From contig JALKAY010000003.1 of the NCBI GenBank assembly GCA_023015935.1, positions 62,001 through 126,000 on the forward strand: a DNA stretch of 64,000 nt, in the 5' to 3' direction. Shown in pieces: positions 7,931 through 17,161 of the stretch; position 1 is the first letter of the stretch; each line of letters starts with the position of its first letter. The DNA comes from Flavobacteriaceae bacterium F08102. GTDB taxonomy: Bacteria > Bacteroidota > Bacteroidia > Flavobacteriales > Flavobacteriaceae. The notes beneath the pieces are model-generated. The model ran no database searches, was not told the origin of the DNA, and was given only the letters and a program-made list of their open reading frames with translations. The translations under genes were made by a program, and so were the position numbers.

Positions 7931-9370
7931 TTATGCCTTTTCAGGGATATTGGCTAAAATTTCTTGCAAAAACTTCCAAAACTTTTGGGTAGAAGAAATT
8001 GATGCACGTTCATCTGGAGAATGGGCTCCTTTGATCGTCGGTCCAAAGGAAATCATATCCATTTCAGGGTAGTTTGTACCTAGAATTCCACATTCTAAAC
8101 CTGCGTGACATGCTAAAATTTGAGCGGGTTCGTTAAATAATTTGGTATAGGTAGATTGTAACACTTTTAAGATATCCGATTGCGGATTTGGTTTCCATCC
8201 CGGATAACTTCCTGATAATGTTGTTTTAAACGAAGCCAATCTTAATACGGCCTCAATTTGATTAGTTAAATTTTCTTTCCCTGATTCGACAGAACTTCGT
8301 GTCAAACACAAAAGTTGAATTTCGCCATTCTCAACAAGTACCCTAGCGAGGTTATTGGAAGTTTCAACTAGATCTGCTATATCTGGACTCATGCGAAACA
8401 CGCCGTTTGGTATCGCGTATATGGCATCAAGTAGAACCCTTGCCGCTTCAGTTGACATTTGAGAAGTTGGTTGATCACATGGGGTTATGCTGATGATAAT
8501 TTCTGGTTCTATGCTGATATACTCATCAATAATTGCTTTTTTAATCGCTTCAAAACTTGAGGTAAGATCAGCTTTACTCGTTATAATAGCATTGCTTTCC
8601 CTTGGAATTGCATTTCTCAATCCACCTCCATCAATGGATGCTATTGAACACGTTGGGTAAAGTGCATTTAAAATGCGGTTCATTAATTTATTGGCGTTAC
8701 CAAAACCTTTGTGAATATCCATTCCAGAATGTCCTCCTCGTAAACCTTTTACGGTAATTTGATATGCAGTACTCGACGGGTCTATCGGTTGCGTTGTATA
8801 GGTTTTTGTAGCCGTAATATCAATACCACCGGCACATCCTACCCCAATTTCATGGTCGTCTTCAGTGTCTAAGTTCAATAAGATTTCTCCTTGTAAATAC
8901 CCAGCTTCTAAGCCCATTGCTCCGGTCATTCCAGTTTCTTCATCTATCGTAAAAAGGGCTTCTATAGCAGGATGGGCAATTGTATCAGACTCTAAAATAC
9001 TCATAATGGCTGCAACACCAAGTCCATTGTCAGCCCCTAACGTGGTTCCTTTCGCTTTTACCCAATCACCGTCGACAAACATCTCGATTCCTTGACTACT
9101 AAAGTCAAATTGTGTATCGTTATTTTTTTGATGTACCATGTCTAAGTGGGATTGTAAGACTATCGGTTTCCGATTTTCCATACCTTTTGTGGCGGGTTTT
9201 TTAATGATGACATTTCCCACTGGGTCAGCAATGGTAGGTAAGTTTAAATCTTTCCCAAATTTTATCATAAAAGCAATCACCTGTTCTTCCTTTTTGGAAG
9301 CTCTTGGCACTGCGTTAAGTTTACTGAAGTTTTTCCAGATTTGTTTTGGTTCTATTGATGTTAAAGGCAT
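7931..9370 (-). CDS. pepD: Aminoacyl-histidine dipeptidase (cytosol non-specific dipeptidase)
   Basis: M20-family zinc dipeptidase of the PepD/PepV type, 479 residues, without signal peptide, so cytoplasmic. Metal-site motifs are visible: SHLD (His75), GADNG (Asp114), and the Glu pair in TIDEETGMTGA (Glu144/145). The lid/dimerisation segment is marked by GLRGGHSGMDIHKGFGN. The function is cleavage of dipeptides, including Xaa-His. It forms a two-gene unit with rluF; a 95-bp gap containing a perfect small palindrome separates it from the upstream nitroreductase gene. Confidence 0.95.
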   Translation of the reverse strand: MPLTSIEPKQIWKNFSKLNAVPRASKKEEQVIAFMIKFGKDLNLPTIADPVGNVIIKKPATKGMENRKPIVLQSHLDMVHQKNNDTQFDFSSQGIEMFVDGDWVKAKGTTLGADNGLGVAAIMSILESDTIAHPAIEALFTIDEETGMTGAMGLEAGYLQGEILLNLDTEDDHEIGVGCAGGIDITATKTYTTQPIDPSSTAYQITVKGLRGGHSGMDIHKGFGNANKLMNRILNALYPTCSIASIDGGGLRNAIPRESNAIITSKADLTSSFEAIKKAIIDEYISIEPEIIISITPCDQPTSQMSTEAARVLLDAIYAIPNGVFRMSPDIADLVETSNNLARVLVENGEIQLLCLTRSSVESGKENLTNQIEAVLRLASFKTTLSGSYPGWKPNPQSDILKVLQSTYTKLFNEPAQILACHAGLECGILGTNYPEMDMISFGPTIKGAHSPDERASISSTQKFWKFLQEILANIPEKA

Positions 9371-9417
9371 ATGTTGTTGTTTTGTTCGATCCTGTAATAG
9401 GAGCGATATTATTAATT

Positions 9418-9432
9418 ATACACATTGTGTAT
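9418..9432. promoter_or_regulatory. Palindrome upstream of pepD
   Basis: ATACACA-T-TGTGTAT, seven-base perfect arms around one base, in the 95-bp gap between the nitroreductase gene and pepD. Its length and symmetry suit a dimeric regulator's operator, but no regulator is encoded nearby and there is no second copy that I noticed in the window. Confidence 0.4.
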
Positions 9433-9465
9433 GTTAAGATTCTTTACGTTTCTATGACAATTTAT

Positions 9466-10107
9466 TTAATCTTTGATTTCAATGATACTTTCGTGTAAAG
9501 GTTTTCTAACCTTTTCTAAGCTACTCATAAAATCATCGTCCGCTCTAAAACCAACAGGTAATAGTAGCACGGATTTCAAATTTTTACTTTTTAACGCTAA
9601 AATTTCATCAAATTTTTGGGCATTAAACCCTTCCATCGGGCAGGTATCGATCTTTTCTATAGCACAGACTGTCATCAAATTTCCTAGGGCTATATAGGCT
9701 TGGTTTATAGCTAGTTGATGTATTTCTTCGGTCGATTTATGCTTGAAAATATCTTTGAGTTGTTGCCTGTATTTAGCTAAAATTTGCTCAGATGTCCCAC
9801 GTATATTTTGTTCTAAATCGAAGTATTTGTCGATGTCATCTAAGGTGAAATAATCTTGGATACAAAGAACAAGTAGGTGAGAGGCATTGGCAATTTGCCA
9901 TTGATTATAGGCGTGTTCAACTAAAGATTCTTGTAGTTTTTTATGTTGTATGACAATCAATTTAATGGGTTGTAATCCAAAGGAAGTGGCTGTTAAAGTA
10001 AAGGCTTCCTTGAGTAATTGAATTTGTTGATCAGACAATAAGCGATCATTGTTGAACTTTTTACAAGCATACCTCCATTTTAAACTCTCAATACAGTTCA
10101 TACGCAT
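9466..10107 (-). CDS. Nitroreductase-family NAD(P)H-dependent FMN oxidoreductase
   Basis: A 213-residue flavoprotein of the NfsB-like nitroreductase family. The N-terminal KWRYACKKFNNDRLLSDQQ and SFGLQPIKLIVI are the FMN-contacting segments, and MTVCAIEKIDTCPMEGFNAQKFDEIL with LLLPVGFRADDD complete the fold. Family members reduce nitroaromatics, quinones or other acceptors; the true substrate is unknown. It starts 4 bp after the ABC exporter stop codon, so it is the last gene of the envelope operon beginning at 15175. A second ATG two codons in could be the start. Confidence 0.9.
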   Translation of the reverse strand: MRMNCIESLKWRYACKKFNNDRLLSDQQIQLLKEAFTLTATSFGLQPIKLIVIQHKKLQESLVEHAYNQWQIANASHLLVLCIQDYFTLDDIDKYFDLEQNIRGTSEQILAKYRQQLKDIFKHKSTEEIHQLAINQAYIALGNLMTVCAIEKIDTCPMEGFNAQKFDEILALKSKNLKSVLLLPVGFRADDDFMSSLEKVRKPLHESIIEIKD

Positions 10108-10111
10108 ACAT

Positions 10112-11938
10112 TTAGGTCAAGGATTGCATATTTACAAGTTTAGCATAGGTCCCTTTTCGCTGTAAAAGTTCTTCATGTTTCCCTTGTTCTACAATTTTCC
10201 CCTTGTGTAATACAACGATATTATCAGCATTTTGAATGGTTGAAAGACGATGTGCAATCACGATGGATGTTCGATTTTGCATCAGTTGCTCGATGGCTTT
10301 TTGAACAAGCTGTTCTGATTCGGTATCTAAGGCAGAAGTAGCTTCGTCTAAAATCATAATAGGCGGATTTTTAAGTACGGCGCGTGCAATGCTTAAGCGC
10401 TGTTTTTGACCTCCTGATAATTTTCCACCACCGTCTCCAATGTTAGTATGAATACCCTTGGGCAATTCTTTAACAAATTCATAGGCATTGGCAATTTTCA
10501 AAGCCTCAACAATCTGTTCTTCACTCGCGTCAGGTTTACCTAAGAGAAGATTGTTCGCTACGGAGTCATTAAATAAAATTGCGTCTTGCGTGACGATACC
10601 TAATTGGGCACGCAAGGACGCTTTGCTCACATCTTTTAGGTTAAATCCATCAATTTTTATGGCGCCTTCGTTGATGTCATAAAATCGTGTGATGAGATTG
10701 GCAAGGGTTGATTTTCCAGATCCCGATTGACCTACAAATGCGACGGTTTGTCCTTTTTTTATCGATAAGGAAAAGTCTCTTAAAACATAGTCGCTGTCAT
10801 ACTTGAAAGAAATTTTATCAAAGACAATATCACGACTAAAAAAGGGAAGCGTTTTTGCGTCCACCTTATCCTTTAGGGGATCTTCAGTTTCAATAATTTC
10901 TAGCACCCTTTCGGCAGCTGCGTTTCCTTTCTTGACGCTATAACTGGCTTTTGAAATTGCTTTTGCAGGGGTTAAAATATTATAGGCTAATCCCATAAAT
11001 GCTAAAAAAGCCTCTCCTTGCAAAGTTTGTTCTACTAAGACTAATCGACCTCCATACCACAATAATACAGAAATAACCGCTATCCCTAGAAATTCGCTTG
11101 TAGGGCTGGCAAGATTTGTTCTATTGAGCAAACTGTTCGAATACTTGTTAAAACGTTCCGTTGATTCACGGAATTTTGTATTGAATATACTTTCTGCATT
11201 GAATCCTTTAATGATACGTAAACCACCAAGCGTTTCTTCTAAAAGGGATAGGAAATACCCTTGTTCACGCTGAACTTTATCTGATTTTCGCTTGAGACTT
11301 TTTCCGATTAAGGAAATAACAAATCCTGAGATAGGAATGAACACAAAGACAAAAATGGTCAATTTAAGACTTAAAGTGAGCATGAAAATTATGGTAAAAA
11401 TAATGGTAAGCGGTTCTCTAAACAACAATTCTAAAATTGATAAAAAAGAGTGTTGAATTTCAAGAACATCGGTTCCGATTCTGGCCATAATATCTCCTTT
11501 TCGTTTTTCAGAAAAATAGGATAGAGGCAAGTGAATGGTTTTGTCATAAAGGTCATTGCGAATATCTTTAAGAACCCCATTGCGCAAAAATGTAATGAAA
11601 TACATTGCGAGGTAACCAAAAATATTTTTAAGAAAAAATACGCAAATAACGAGTAATATTACAACCACGAGTGCTTTAGATTGGTCTTCACCTGCAATTT
11701 CGGTAATGAAATAGCTCATCGAGTCATTGAAATACTCTCCTGCTTTAGTAATTCCTTGATATACGGGTTTGACGGTGATTCGCTTCGCATCTGGTTTAAA
11801 AATTACTTGTAACAGCGGCATTAAGACCATAAAAGCTAAGCCGCTAAATGCAGCATAAAAAACATTACAAATAATATTTAGCATACCGTAAATTTTATAC
11901 GGTAAGGCATAGCGGATAATTTTCTTAAAATACTGCAT
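10112..11938 (-). CDS. MsbA-type ABC exporter (fused permease and ATPase)
   Basis: A 608-residue half-transporter: an N-terminal six-helix exporter transmembrane domain (residues about 15-330) fused to an ATPase domain with Walker A GQSGSGKST, signature LSGGQKQR, Walker B IMILDEATSALD and a switch His in IVIAHRLST. It works as a homodimer in the inner membrane. Similarity in layout to MsbA/lipid flippases and its operon partners (GT2 glycosyltransferase, phosphohexomutase) suggests export of a lipid or lipid-linked glycan, which is an inference. The ATG overlaps the stop codon of the upstream mutase gene by one base (TAATG), implying translational coupling. Confidence 0.93.
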   Translation of the reverse strand: MQYFKKIIRYALPYKIYGMLNIICNVFYAAFSGLAFMVLMPLLQVIFKPDAKRITVKPVYQGITKAGEYFNDSMSYFITEIAGEDQSKALVVVILLVICVFFLKNIFGYLAMYFITFLRNGVLKDIRNDLYDKTIHLPLSYFSEKRKGDIMARIGTDVLEIQHSFLSILELLFREPLTIIFTIIFMLTLSLKLTIFVFVFIPISGFVISLIGKSLKRKSDKVQREQGYFLSLLEETLGGLRIIKGFNAESIFNTKFRESTERFNKYSNSLLNRTNLASPTSEFLGIAVISVLLWYGGRLVLVEQTLQGEAFLAFMGLAYNILTPAKAISKASYSVKKGNAAAERVLEIIETEDPLKDKVDAKTLPFFSRDIVFDKISFKYDSDYVLRDFSLSIKKGQTVAFVGQSGSGKSTLANLITRFYDINEGAIKIDGFNLKDVSKASLRAQLGIVTQDAILFNDSVANNLLLGKPDASEEQIVEALKIANAYEFVKELPKGIHTNIGDGGGKLSGGQKQRLSIARAVLKNPPIMILDEATSALDTESEQLVQKAIEQLMQNRTSIVIAHRLSTIQNADNIVVLHKGKIVEQGKHEELLQRKGTYAKLVNMQSLT

Positions 11939-13659
11939 TAGTTCAATTTCAGGTCCTTGATAATTCGCTCAATTTTTTGATCAAGTAAGCGTTCGATGCG
12001 CATTGCGTCTTCTGTTTTTTCTAGTTGAAGTTGGACACTGAAATAAAATTTTATTTTAGGTTCCGTTCCGCTAGGTCGTACAGCTAAACGCGTTCCATCT
12101 TCAGTTTCATAAATTAATACATTAGATTTTGGTAACTCAATGGCACATTGTACTCCTGTTCGTAGGTTGGTACAAACCGAAGTTAGGTAATCGTATACAA
12201 AAATAACGGGCGATTTATCTAAGGTACGCAATGGTGAATTGCGGAACGCTTTCATCATTTGGTCAATTTGTGCTGCCCCATCAGCTCCTTTTTTGACTAA
12301 AGAAATGAGATGTTCTTTGTAGTAATGGTGTTTTTTATAGAGCTTGATAAGTTCTTGATAAAAACTTCCATTGTTGTTTTTTGCATCCAAGGCAATTTCA
12401 CAAGCGAGAAGGGTAGACGTTACCGCATCTTTATCCCGTATGAAATCGCCAACCATATAACCAAAACTCTCTTCTCCTCCTCCAATAAATTCTTGTTTAC
12501 CTTCTGCATCTTTAATGAGTTTAGCAATCCATTTAAAGCCAGTAAGGACTACTTTACTTTCAACATTGAAACTTTTGGCAATTTCATTCACTAAATTTGT
12601 GGAGACAATGGTTGTTCCAATGAATTGTGTTCCATCTAATTTTCCTGTTTGATAGCGTTCATTGAGCAAGAAATTAGTCATGACTGCCATGGTTTGATTA
12701 CCATTTAGTAAGACTAGTTTTTGTTGAAGATCACGTACCGCAATGCCTAATCTATCCGAGTCAGGATCTGTACCTATTACAATATCTGCTTTGACTTTTT
12801 CTGCTAATTCCATAGCCATTTTAAGGGCTTCTGGTTCTTCAGGATTGGGTGAGGCTACGGTTGGAAAATCTCCATCCGGTTTACGTTGTTCCTTAACGAT
12901 GTGTACGTTTTTATAGCCCGCCTTTTTAAGAACTTCAGGGATCGACATAATTGACGTTCCGTGAAGTGGCGTAAATACAATCGTGAGGTTGTTTTTATTC
13001 GGGATATCGAAAGTCCCATTTTTAACACAAGCTTGTACAAAGGCTTGGTCAACTTCTTTTCCGATTGATTTTATTAAGGATGGTTGACCGTTAAACTTAA
13101 TGTCCTTAACATGGAGTTTATTGACCTCTTCGATGATGTTTTTATCATGTGGAGGTACAATTTGCCCACCATCATTCCAATATACTTTATACCCATTATA
13201 TTCAGGTGGGTTGTGCGATGCGGTTAAAACGATGCCTGCATCACATTGTAAGTGTCGTACGGTAAAGGATAATTCTGGGGTGGTTCTCAAATCGTCAAAT
13301 ACCAAGGCTTCTATACCATTGGCAGAAAGCACGTCGGCAACCGTAGCGGCAAACGCTTTAGAATTGTGACGACAGTCGTAGGCAATCGCGACTTTCAATG
13401 CCTTTCCAGGAAAGGTGTTGTGTAGGTAATTTGAAAGTCCTTGGGTGGCTTTTCCAAGGGTATATTTATTAATTCTATTTGTACCTGGCCCCATGATACC
13501 TCTCATGCCTCCTGTGCCGAAAGCAATGTCTTTATAAAAACTATCCTTGAGTTCGTCACCATCTGCTTGAATTAATTCCCGAACAGCTTGTTGCGTTTCG
13601 TGGTCATAAGGTTCTTCCAACCACGATGTTGCTTTAGATAAAATTTCTTCCTTATTCAT
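11938..13659 (-). CDS. Phospho-sugar mutase (phosphoglucomutase/phosphomannomutase family)
   Basis: An alpha-D-phosphohexomutase of 573 residues, the length of the long PgcA-type enzymes. Catalytic Ser148 lies in LTASHNPPEYNG, the Mg-binding loop in GTDPDSDRLG, the sugar-binding loop in GGGEESFGYM, and the phosphate-binding loop in RPSGTEPKIKFY. It interconverts hexose 1- and 6-phosphates; whether glucose or mannose is preferred cannot be told. The N-terminal FGTGGMRGIMGPGTNRIN is typical. It sits in the envelope operon between the GT2 glycosyltransferase (36-bp gap) and the ABC exporter (1-bp overlap), in keeping with supply of sugar phosphate for glycan synthesis. Confidence 0.94.
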   Translation of the reverse strand: MNKEEILSKATSWLEEPYDHETQQAVRELIQADGDELKDSFYKDIAFGTGGMRGIMGPGTNRINKYTLGKATQGLSNYLHNTFPGKALKVAIAYDCRHNSKAFAATVADVLSANGIEALVFDDLRTTPELSFTVRHLQCDAGIVLTASHNPPEYNGYKVYWNDGGQIVPPHDKNIIEEVNKLHVKDIKFNGQPSLIKSIGKEVDQAFVQACVKNGTFDIPNKNNLTIVFTPLHGTSIMSIPEVLKKAGYKNVHIVKEQRKPDGDFPTVASPNPEEPEALKMAMELAEKVKADIVIGTDPDSDRLGIAVRDLQQKLVLLNGNQTMAVMTNFLLNERYQTGKLDGTQFIGTTIVSTNLVNEIAKSFNVESKVVLTGFKWIAKLIKDAEGKQEFIGGGEESFGYMVGDFIRDKDAVTSTLLACEIALDAKNNNGSFYQELIKLYKKHHYYKEHLISLVKKGADGAAQIDQMMKAFRNSPLRTLDKSPVIFVYDYLTSVCTNLRTGVQCAIELPKSNVLIYETEDGTRLAVRPSGTEPKIKFYFSVQLQLEKTEDAMRIERLLDQKIERIIKDLKLN

Positions 13660-13695
13660 AATGCATAAATTTATGCCTGCTTTTACTCCTATTTA

Positions 13696-14640
13696 TTATG
13701 GTAAACTTTCACTAATTTTATAGCGATCTTGTTGACTGCTATTTCGCAAGATAATCTCTCCTAAAAATCCTGCTAAAAATAATAATGTTCCAATAATCAT
13801 GGTCGTTAAGGCCAAGAAAAATTGAGGTCTATCAGTAATTAATCGACCAGTAGGGTGAATAAAAAGTTTGTCAATACCTAAATACACAGAAAATCCAAAG
13901 CCAATCATGAACATAATTGTCCCTAATAATCCAAATAAATGCATAGGTCGTTTACCAAACTTATTTAAAAACCAAATGGTAATTAAATCTAAGAACCCAT
14001 TGGCAAAGCGACTCATTCCAAATTTAGTTTTACCGTATTTTCTGGCTTGGTGTTGTACCACTTGCTCATCAATACGGTAAAAACCTTCATTTTTGGCTAA
14101 AACGGGTATGTATCGATGCATTTCACCATAAACATCTATGTTTTTTACGACTTTCTTTCGGTATGCTTTTAGTCCACAATTAAAATCATGTAATTTTAAT
14201 CCAGAAGTTTTTCTAGCGACAGCATTAAAGAGTTTTGAAGGTAGGTTTTTGCGTATTTTAGAATCAAAACGTTTCTTTTTCCACCCCGAAACGAGATCTA
14301 AATGTTCTTCGGTAATTTTTTTATACAGGGACGGAATTTCATCGGGGCTATCTTGAAGATCAGCATCCATGGTTATGACCACGTCACCTTCAGCCATTTT
14401 GAATCCAGCATTCAAAGCTTGCGATTTTCCGTAATTTTTATGGAATCTAATACCTTTTACGGCTGCGTTACGGGCATTTAGCGATTGAATCACCGACCAA
14501 GATTTATCGGTACTACCATCATCAATAAATATAATTTCATATAAAAACCGATTGGACTGCATGGTCTTTGCAATCCAATCGTGTAATTCTATTAAAGATT
14601 CTTCTTCATTAAGTAGTGGAATAACTACTGAAATATCCAT
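13696..14640 (-). CDS. Membrane-bound family 2 glycosyltransferase (DPM1/GtrB-like)
   Basis: A GT2 domain starts at the N-terminus (DISVVIPLLNEEESL), with the metal-binding acidic motif in MDADLQDSPDEIP and the acceptor-site loop LHDFNCGLKAYRKKV. Two C-terminal transmembrane helices follow (LFGLLGTIMFMIGFGF; ALTTMIIGTLLFLAGFL). This is the layout of polyprenyl-phosphate glycosyltransferases such as GtrB and dolichol-phosphate mannose synthase, so the likely product is a polyprenyl-linked monosaccharide. The start at 14640 gives the canonical N-terminus and leaves a 13-bp gap to the DUF4199 gene; a start 17 codons upstream would overlap that gene and is rejected. Confidence 0.93.
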   Translation of the reverse strand: MDISVVIPLLNEEESLIELHDWIAKTMQSNRFLYEIIFIDDGSTDKSWSVIQSLNARNAAVKGIRFHKNYGKSQALNAGFKMAEGDVVITMDADLQDSPDEIPSLYKKITEEHLDLVSGWKKKRFDSKIRKNLPSKLFNAVARKTSGLKLHDFNCGLKAYRKKVVKNIDVYGEMHRYIPVLAKNEGFYRIDEQVVQHQARKYGKTKFGMSRFANGFLDLITIWFLNKFGKRPMHLFGLLGTIMFMIGFGFSVYLGIDKLFIHPTGRLITDRPQFFLALTTMIIGTLLFLAGFLGEIILRNSSQQDRYKISESLP

Positions 14641-14653
14641 AGGGTGGTTGGGA

Positions 14654-15175
14654 TTAAAATTCTTCTTTTTTCTGCATAGCCAAGGTGGCAATTAAGGAAA
14701 TGATGAACCCGATAAAAAGCGCTACAATTAATTGAATTCCAACAACAACCCAAGTTTGACTAAAAAACTCAGATCCTTTTTTGATTCCATCAATCATTTC
14801 GTCGGTAATATCCGGATTTTTTAGATATTCTTGCATTTGTATTTCCATCATATTTTTTGTGAAATCGGGTTCAATAACACGGGTGAAAATTAAACTGTAA
14901 ATAATGGTAATAATTGCACCGATAAGCGATGCTCCAATCCCAATTTTAAGTCCGTCCGAAAAATTTAAATAGCCACCATTTAATTTTTTAAATGCACTAA
15001 TGGCTAAGGCGATAACCGAAATTGAAATGGCAAATGAAGCTATGGTAGGCAAGATGCCCTGATTATAAATGTTACCAAAAGCGTAAACAATCACAGATAG
15101 TAATACGGAAAGTACACCTAAAATCAGTCCGTAATTTAGAATAATTGGCTTTGTATTTGGTTTTTGATGTTCCAT
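14654..15175 (-). CDS. DUF4199 membrane protein
   Basis: A small integral membrane protein (173 residues from the chosen start) with four predicted helices: around LNYGLILGVLSVLL, ILPTIASFAISISVIALAI, IGIGASLIGAIITIIYSLI and a C-terminal VVGIQLIVALFIGFIISLI. The pattern and the amphipathic stretch between helices 3 and 4 (FTKNMMEIQMQEYLKNPD) match DUF4199, a Bacteroidetes family of unknown function. It is the first gene of the operon with the GT2, phosphomutase and exporter genes. ATG 15175 (MEHQKPN) is preferred over 15202, which adds nine Asn/Thr/His-rich residues. Confidence 0.85.
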   Translation of the reverse strand: MEHQKPNTKPIILNYGLILGVLSVLLSVIVYAFGNIYNQGILPTIASFAISISVIALAISAFKKLNGGYLNFSDGLKIGIGASLIGAIITIIYSLIFTRVIEPDFTKNMMEIQMQEYLKNPDITDEMIDGIKKGSEFFSQTWVVVGIQLIVALFIGFIISLIATLAMQKKEEF

Positions 15176-15274
15176 ATGATGTGTGTTAGGGTTAGTTTGC
15201 ACAAATATACTACAATTAAAGATTTCGCAGATTTAATACGATTATTTTTATCGAAACATTTCGTAAAAAAAGCA

Positions 15275-15304
15275 TTGTATAATTCGAAATTGATTGTATT
15301 TTTG
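15275..15304 (+). promoter_or_regulatory. Promoter of the SRP RNA gene
   Basis: TTG at 15275-15277 and TATTTTTG at 15297-15304, separated by 19 bases, match the Bacteroidetes sigma-A consensus (TTG, N17-23, TAnnTTTG). The first RNA stem base follows about six bases after the -7 box, exactly where transcription should start. Confidence 0.85.
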
Positions 15305-15309
15305 CAGCC

Positions 15310-15403
15310 GGCAAGTCCTACACAACCAGCTCCCTTTGAATCCTCCAGGGCAGGAATGCAGCAAAGGTATTAGGTCGTAGCGGTGTGATGTAGGTAGCTT
15401 GCC
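15310..15403 (+). ncRNA. ffs: Small signal recognition particle RNA (4.5S type)
   Basis: A short SRP RNA recognised by the conserved domain IV core CAGGGCAGGAATGCAGCAAA around 15356-15365, with its GGAA loop and asymmetric bulge. Outer helices close it: GGCAAG at 15310 with CTTGCC at 15398-15403, then CTACA-type pairing of 15318-15325 with 15387-15393. A T7 run at 15404-15410 acts as terminator. The RNA binds Ffh and directs membrane proteins to the Sec translocon. It has its own strong consensus promoter and lies between the divergent DUF4199 operon and the SDR gene. Confidence 0.92.
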
Positions 15404-15506
15404 TTTTTTTGTGCCTTAAAATTACGGCATGAAAAGGGGTGTGAAGATTCTCTTTTAACGCTTCTCTCAATGTACATCTTTAAGTACGAATCACCTCAAA
15501 GAGGCA

Positions 15507-15533
15507 TTGCAGTTATATTTTTCAATATCTTTG
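15507..15533 (+). promoter_or_regulatory. Promoter of the SDR gene
   Basis: TTG at 15507-15509 and TATCTTTG at 15526-15533, 16 bases apart, fit the Bacteroidetes consensus. Transcription would begin near 15540, after the upstream ATG at 15470, so the gene must start at 15551. Confidence 0.75.
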
Positions 15534-15550
15534 TGGTAGAAATTTTCCAT

Positions 15551-16360
15551 ATGAAAAAAGTAGTATTGATCACCGGAGCTTCTTCTGGGATTGGGCGAGC
15601 TATTGCGCAACAATTACTTGCCGAGGGAATGGTCGTTTACGGAACGAGTAGACAACCTAAAAACAAACTTGATAACGGAATTAAAATGTTGGCATTAGAC
15701 GTAACCAAGCCACATAGTATAGCGAATGTGGTGACAACCATTTTGGAGGAGCAACAACGTTTGGATGTGTTGGTGAATAATGCAGGAATGGGTATTACAG
15801 GTCCAATTGAAGAAACGCCAATGGATGAAATGCGGAGGGTTTTTGAGACCAATTTTTTTGGAGCCATTGATGTAATGAAAGCAGTTTTACCTACCATGCG
15901 CGCCCAAAGATCAGGATTGGTTATTAATATCACCTCAATAGCAGGGTATATGGGGTTGCCATTTAGAGGGGTGTATGCAGCAACTAAAGGGGCATTGGCA
16001 CTCATTACTGAAGCAACTAAAATGGAGGTAAAAGGAATGGGGATTGAGGTTTGTTCCATAGCACCTGGTGATTTTGCCACAAATATTGCGGCAGGAAGGT
16101 ATCACAGTCCAGTCATTAACGGTTCCGATTACGAGCAAAATTACCGTCGAAACTTAACCTTAATGGATCAACATGTTGATAAAGGGTTGTCTCCTGAAAT
16201 TATGGGGAAGGTTGTGCGTAAAATTATTCAAAAAGGTAAGCCTAAAACGCATTATAAAGTTGCTGATGCTATGCAGAAATTCTCTATTGTCTTAAAGCGG
16301 ATGTTACCTGATTTATGGTATCAAAAACTTTTGATGAAGCATTTTGATATGAAAAACTAA
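15551..16360 (+). CDS. Short-chain dehydrogenase/reductase
   Basis: A classical SDR of 269 residues. The NAD(P) motif TGASSGIG is at the N-terminus, NNAGMG follows beta-strand 4, the catalytic Ser is in ITSIAG, and the YxxxK motif is YAATKG. Thr-Ser-Arg after beta-2 (GTSRQP) suggests an NADP preference, which is an inference. The C-terminal part (residues about 195-269) is longer than the minimal SDR, and the protein resembles bacterial relatives of retinol/hydroxysteroid dehydrogenases, but the substrate is unknown. The start at 15551 (MKKVVLITG) is supported by a promoter directly upstream. Monocistronic. Confidence 0.92.
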   Translation: MKKVVLITGASSGIGRAIAQQLLAEGMVVYGTSRQPKNKLDNGIKMLALDVTKPHSIANVVTTILEEQQRLDVLVNNAGMGITGPIEETPMDEMRRVFETNFFGAIDVMKAVLPTMRAQRSGLVINITSIAGYMGLPFRGVYAATKGALALITEATKMEVKGMGIEVCSIAPGDFATNIAAGRYHSPVINGSDYEQNYRRNLTLMDQHVDKGLSPEIMGKVVRKIIQKGKPKTHYKVADAMQKFSIVLKRMLPDLWYQKLLMKHFDMKN

Positions 16361-16480
16361 ATGGTTTTATGTGAAAGTTGAACCTTGCTTTTTATAGTAC
16401 TGGAGTTGCGAAATGAATTAACCAACAAACTATGTTAATAAGTTCTGCGTTATCTTTAAATAGAAGCCTATGAGATACTG

Positions 16481-16488
16481 TATATTTG
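16481..16488 (+). promoter_or_regulatory. Putative -7 element of the transaldolase-like gene
   Basis: TATATTTG matches TAnnTTTG and lies 19 bp before the ATG at 16508. No TTG at a good -33 distance. Confidence 0.5.
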
Positions 16489-16507
16489 ACGAATTAAATA
16501 GAAATCG

Positions 16508-17161
16508 ATGAAATTTTTTATAGATACCGCAAATTTAGATCAAATTAGAGAAGCCCAAGATTTGGGCGTACTTGACGGGGTTACCACGAATCCATCATTA
16601 ATGGCAAAAGAGGGGATTACCGGACATGAAAATATCATAAATCACTATAAAGCGATTTGTGAAATTGTTGATGGAGATGTAAGTGCCGAAGTTATTTCAA
16701 CTGATTATGAGGGAATGGTGAAAGAAGGAGAGGCATTAGCAAAGTTACACAAACAAATTGTCGTGAAAGTTCCAATGATTAAAGATGGGATTAAAGCGAT
16801 AAAATATTTTTCTGATAAGGGGATTAAAACGAATTGTACATTAGTGTTTTCTGCAGGTCAAGCCCTTTTAGCTGCTAAAGCAGGAGCGACGTATGTTTCG
16901 CCATTTATCGGACGATTAGATGATATTTCGACCGATGGCTTAGGACTTATTCAAGAAATTCGACTGATTTATGATAATTACGGTTTTGAAACTCAAATTT
17001 TAGCAGCCTCTATTAGGCATACCATGCATATTATGGATTGTGCTAAAATAGGAGCTGATGTGATGACTGGACCATTGAAAGCAATTGACGGACTGATGAA
17101 TCATCCGTTGACAGATATTGGTTTGGCTCAATTTTTAGCCGACTTTAAAAAAGGAAATTAA
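16508..17161 (+). CDS. fsa: Fructose-6-phosphate aldolase / small transaldolase
   Basis: A TIM-barrel enzyme of 217 residues, the length of the MipB/TalC subgroup. The N-terminal [16 protein letters not shown] and [13 protein letters not shown] are the family's hallmarks, and the Schiff-base lysine is Lys87 in [27 protein letters not shown] marks the phosphate-binding end. Members act either as transaldolase in the pentose phosphate pathway or as fructose-6-phosphate aldolase; sequence alone does not settle this (the active-site Tyr/Phe distinction needs alignment). Monocistronic with its own -7 box and terminator. Confidence 0.92.
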   Translation: MKFFIDTANLDQIREAQDLGVLDGVTTNPSLMAKEGITGHENIINHYKAICEIVDGDVSAEVISTDYEGMVKEGEALAKLHKQIVVKVPMIKDGIKAIKYFSDKGIKTNCTLVFSAGQALLAAKAGATYVSPFIGRLDDISTDGLGLIQEIRLIYDNYGFETQILAASIRHTMHIMDCAKIGADVMTGPLKAIDGLMNHPLTDIGLAQFLADFKKGN

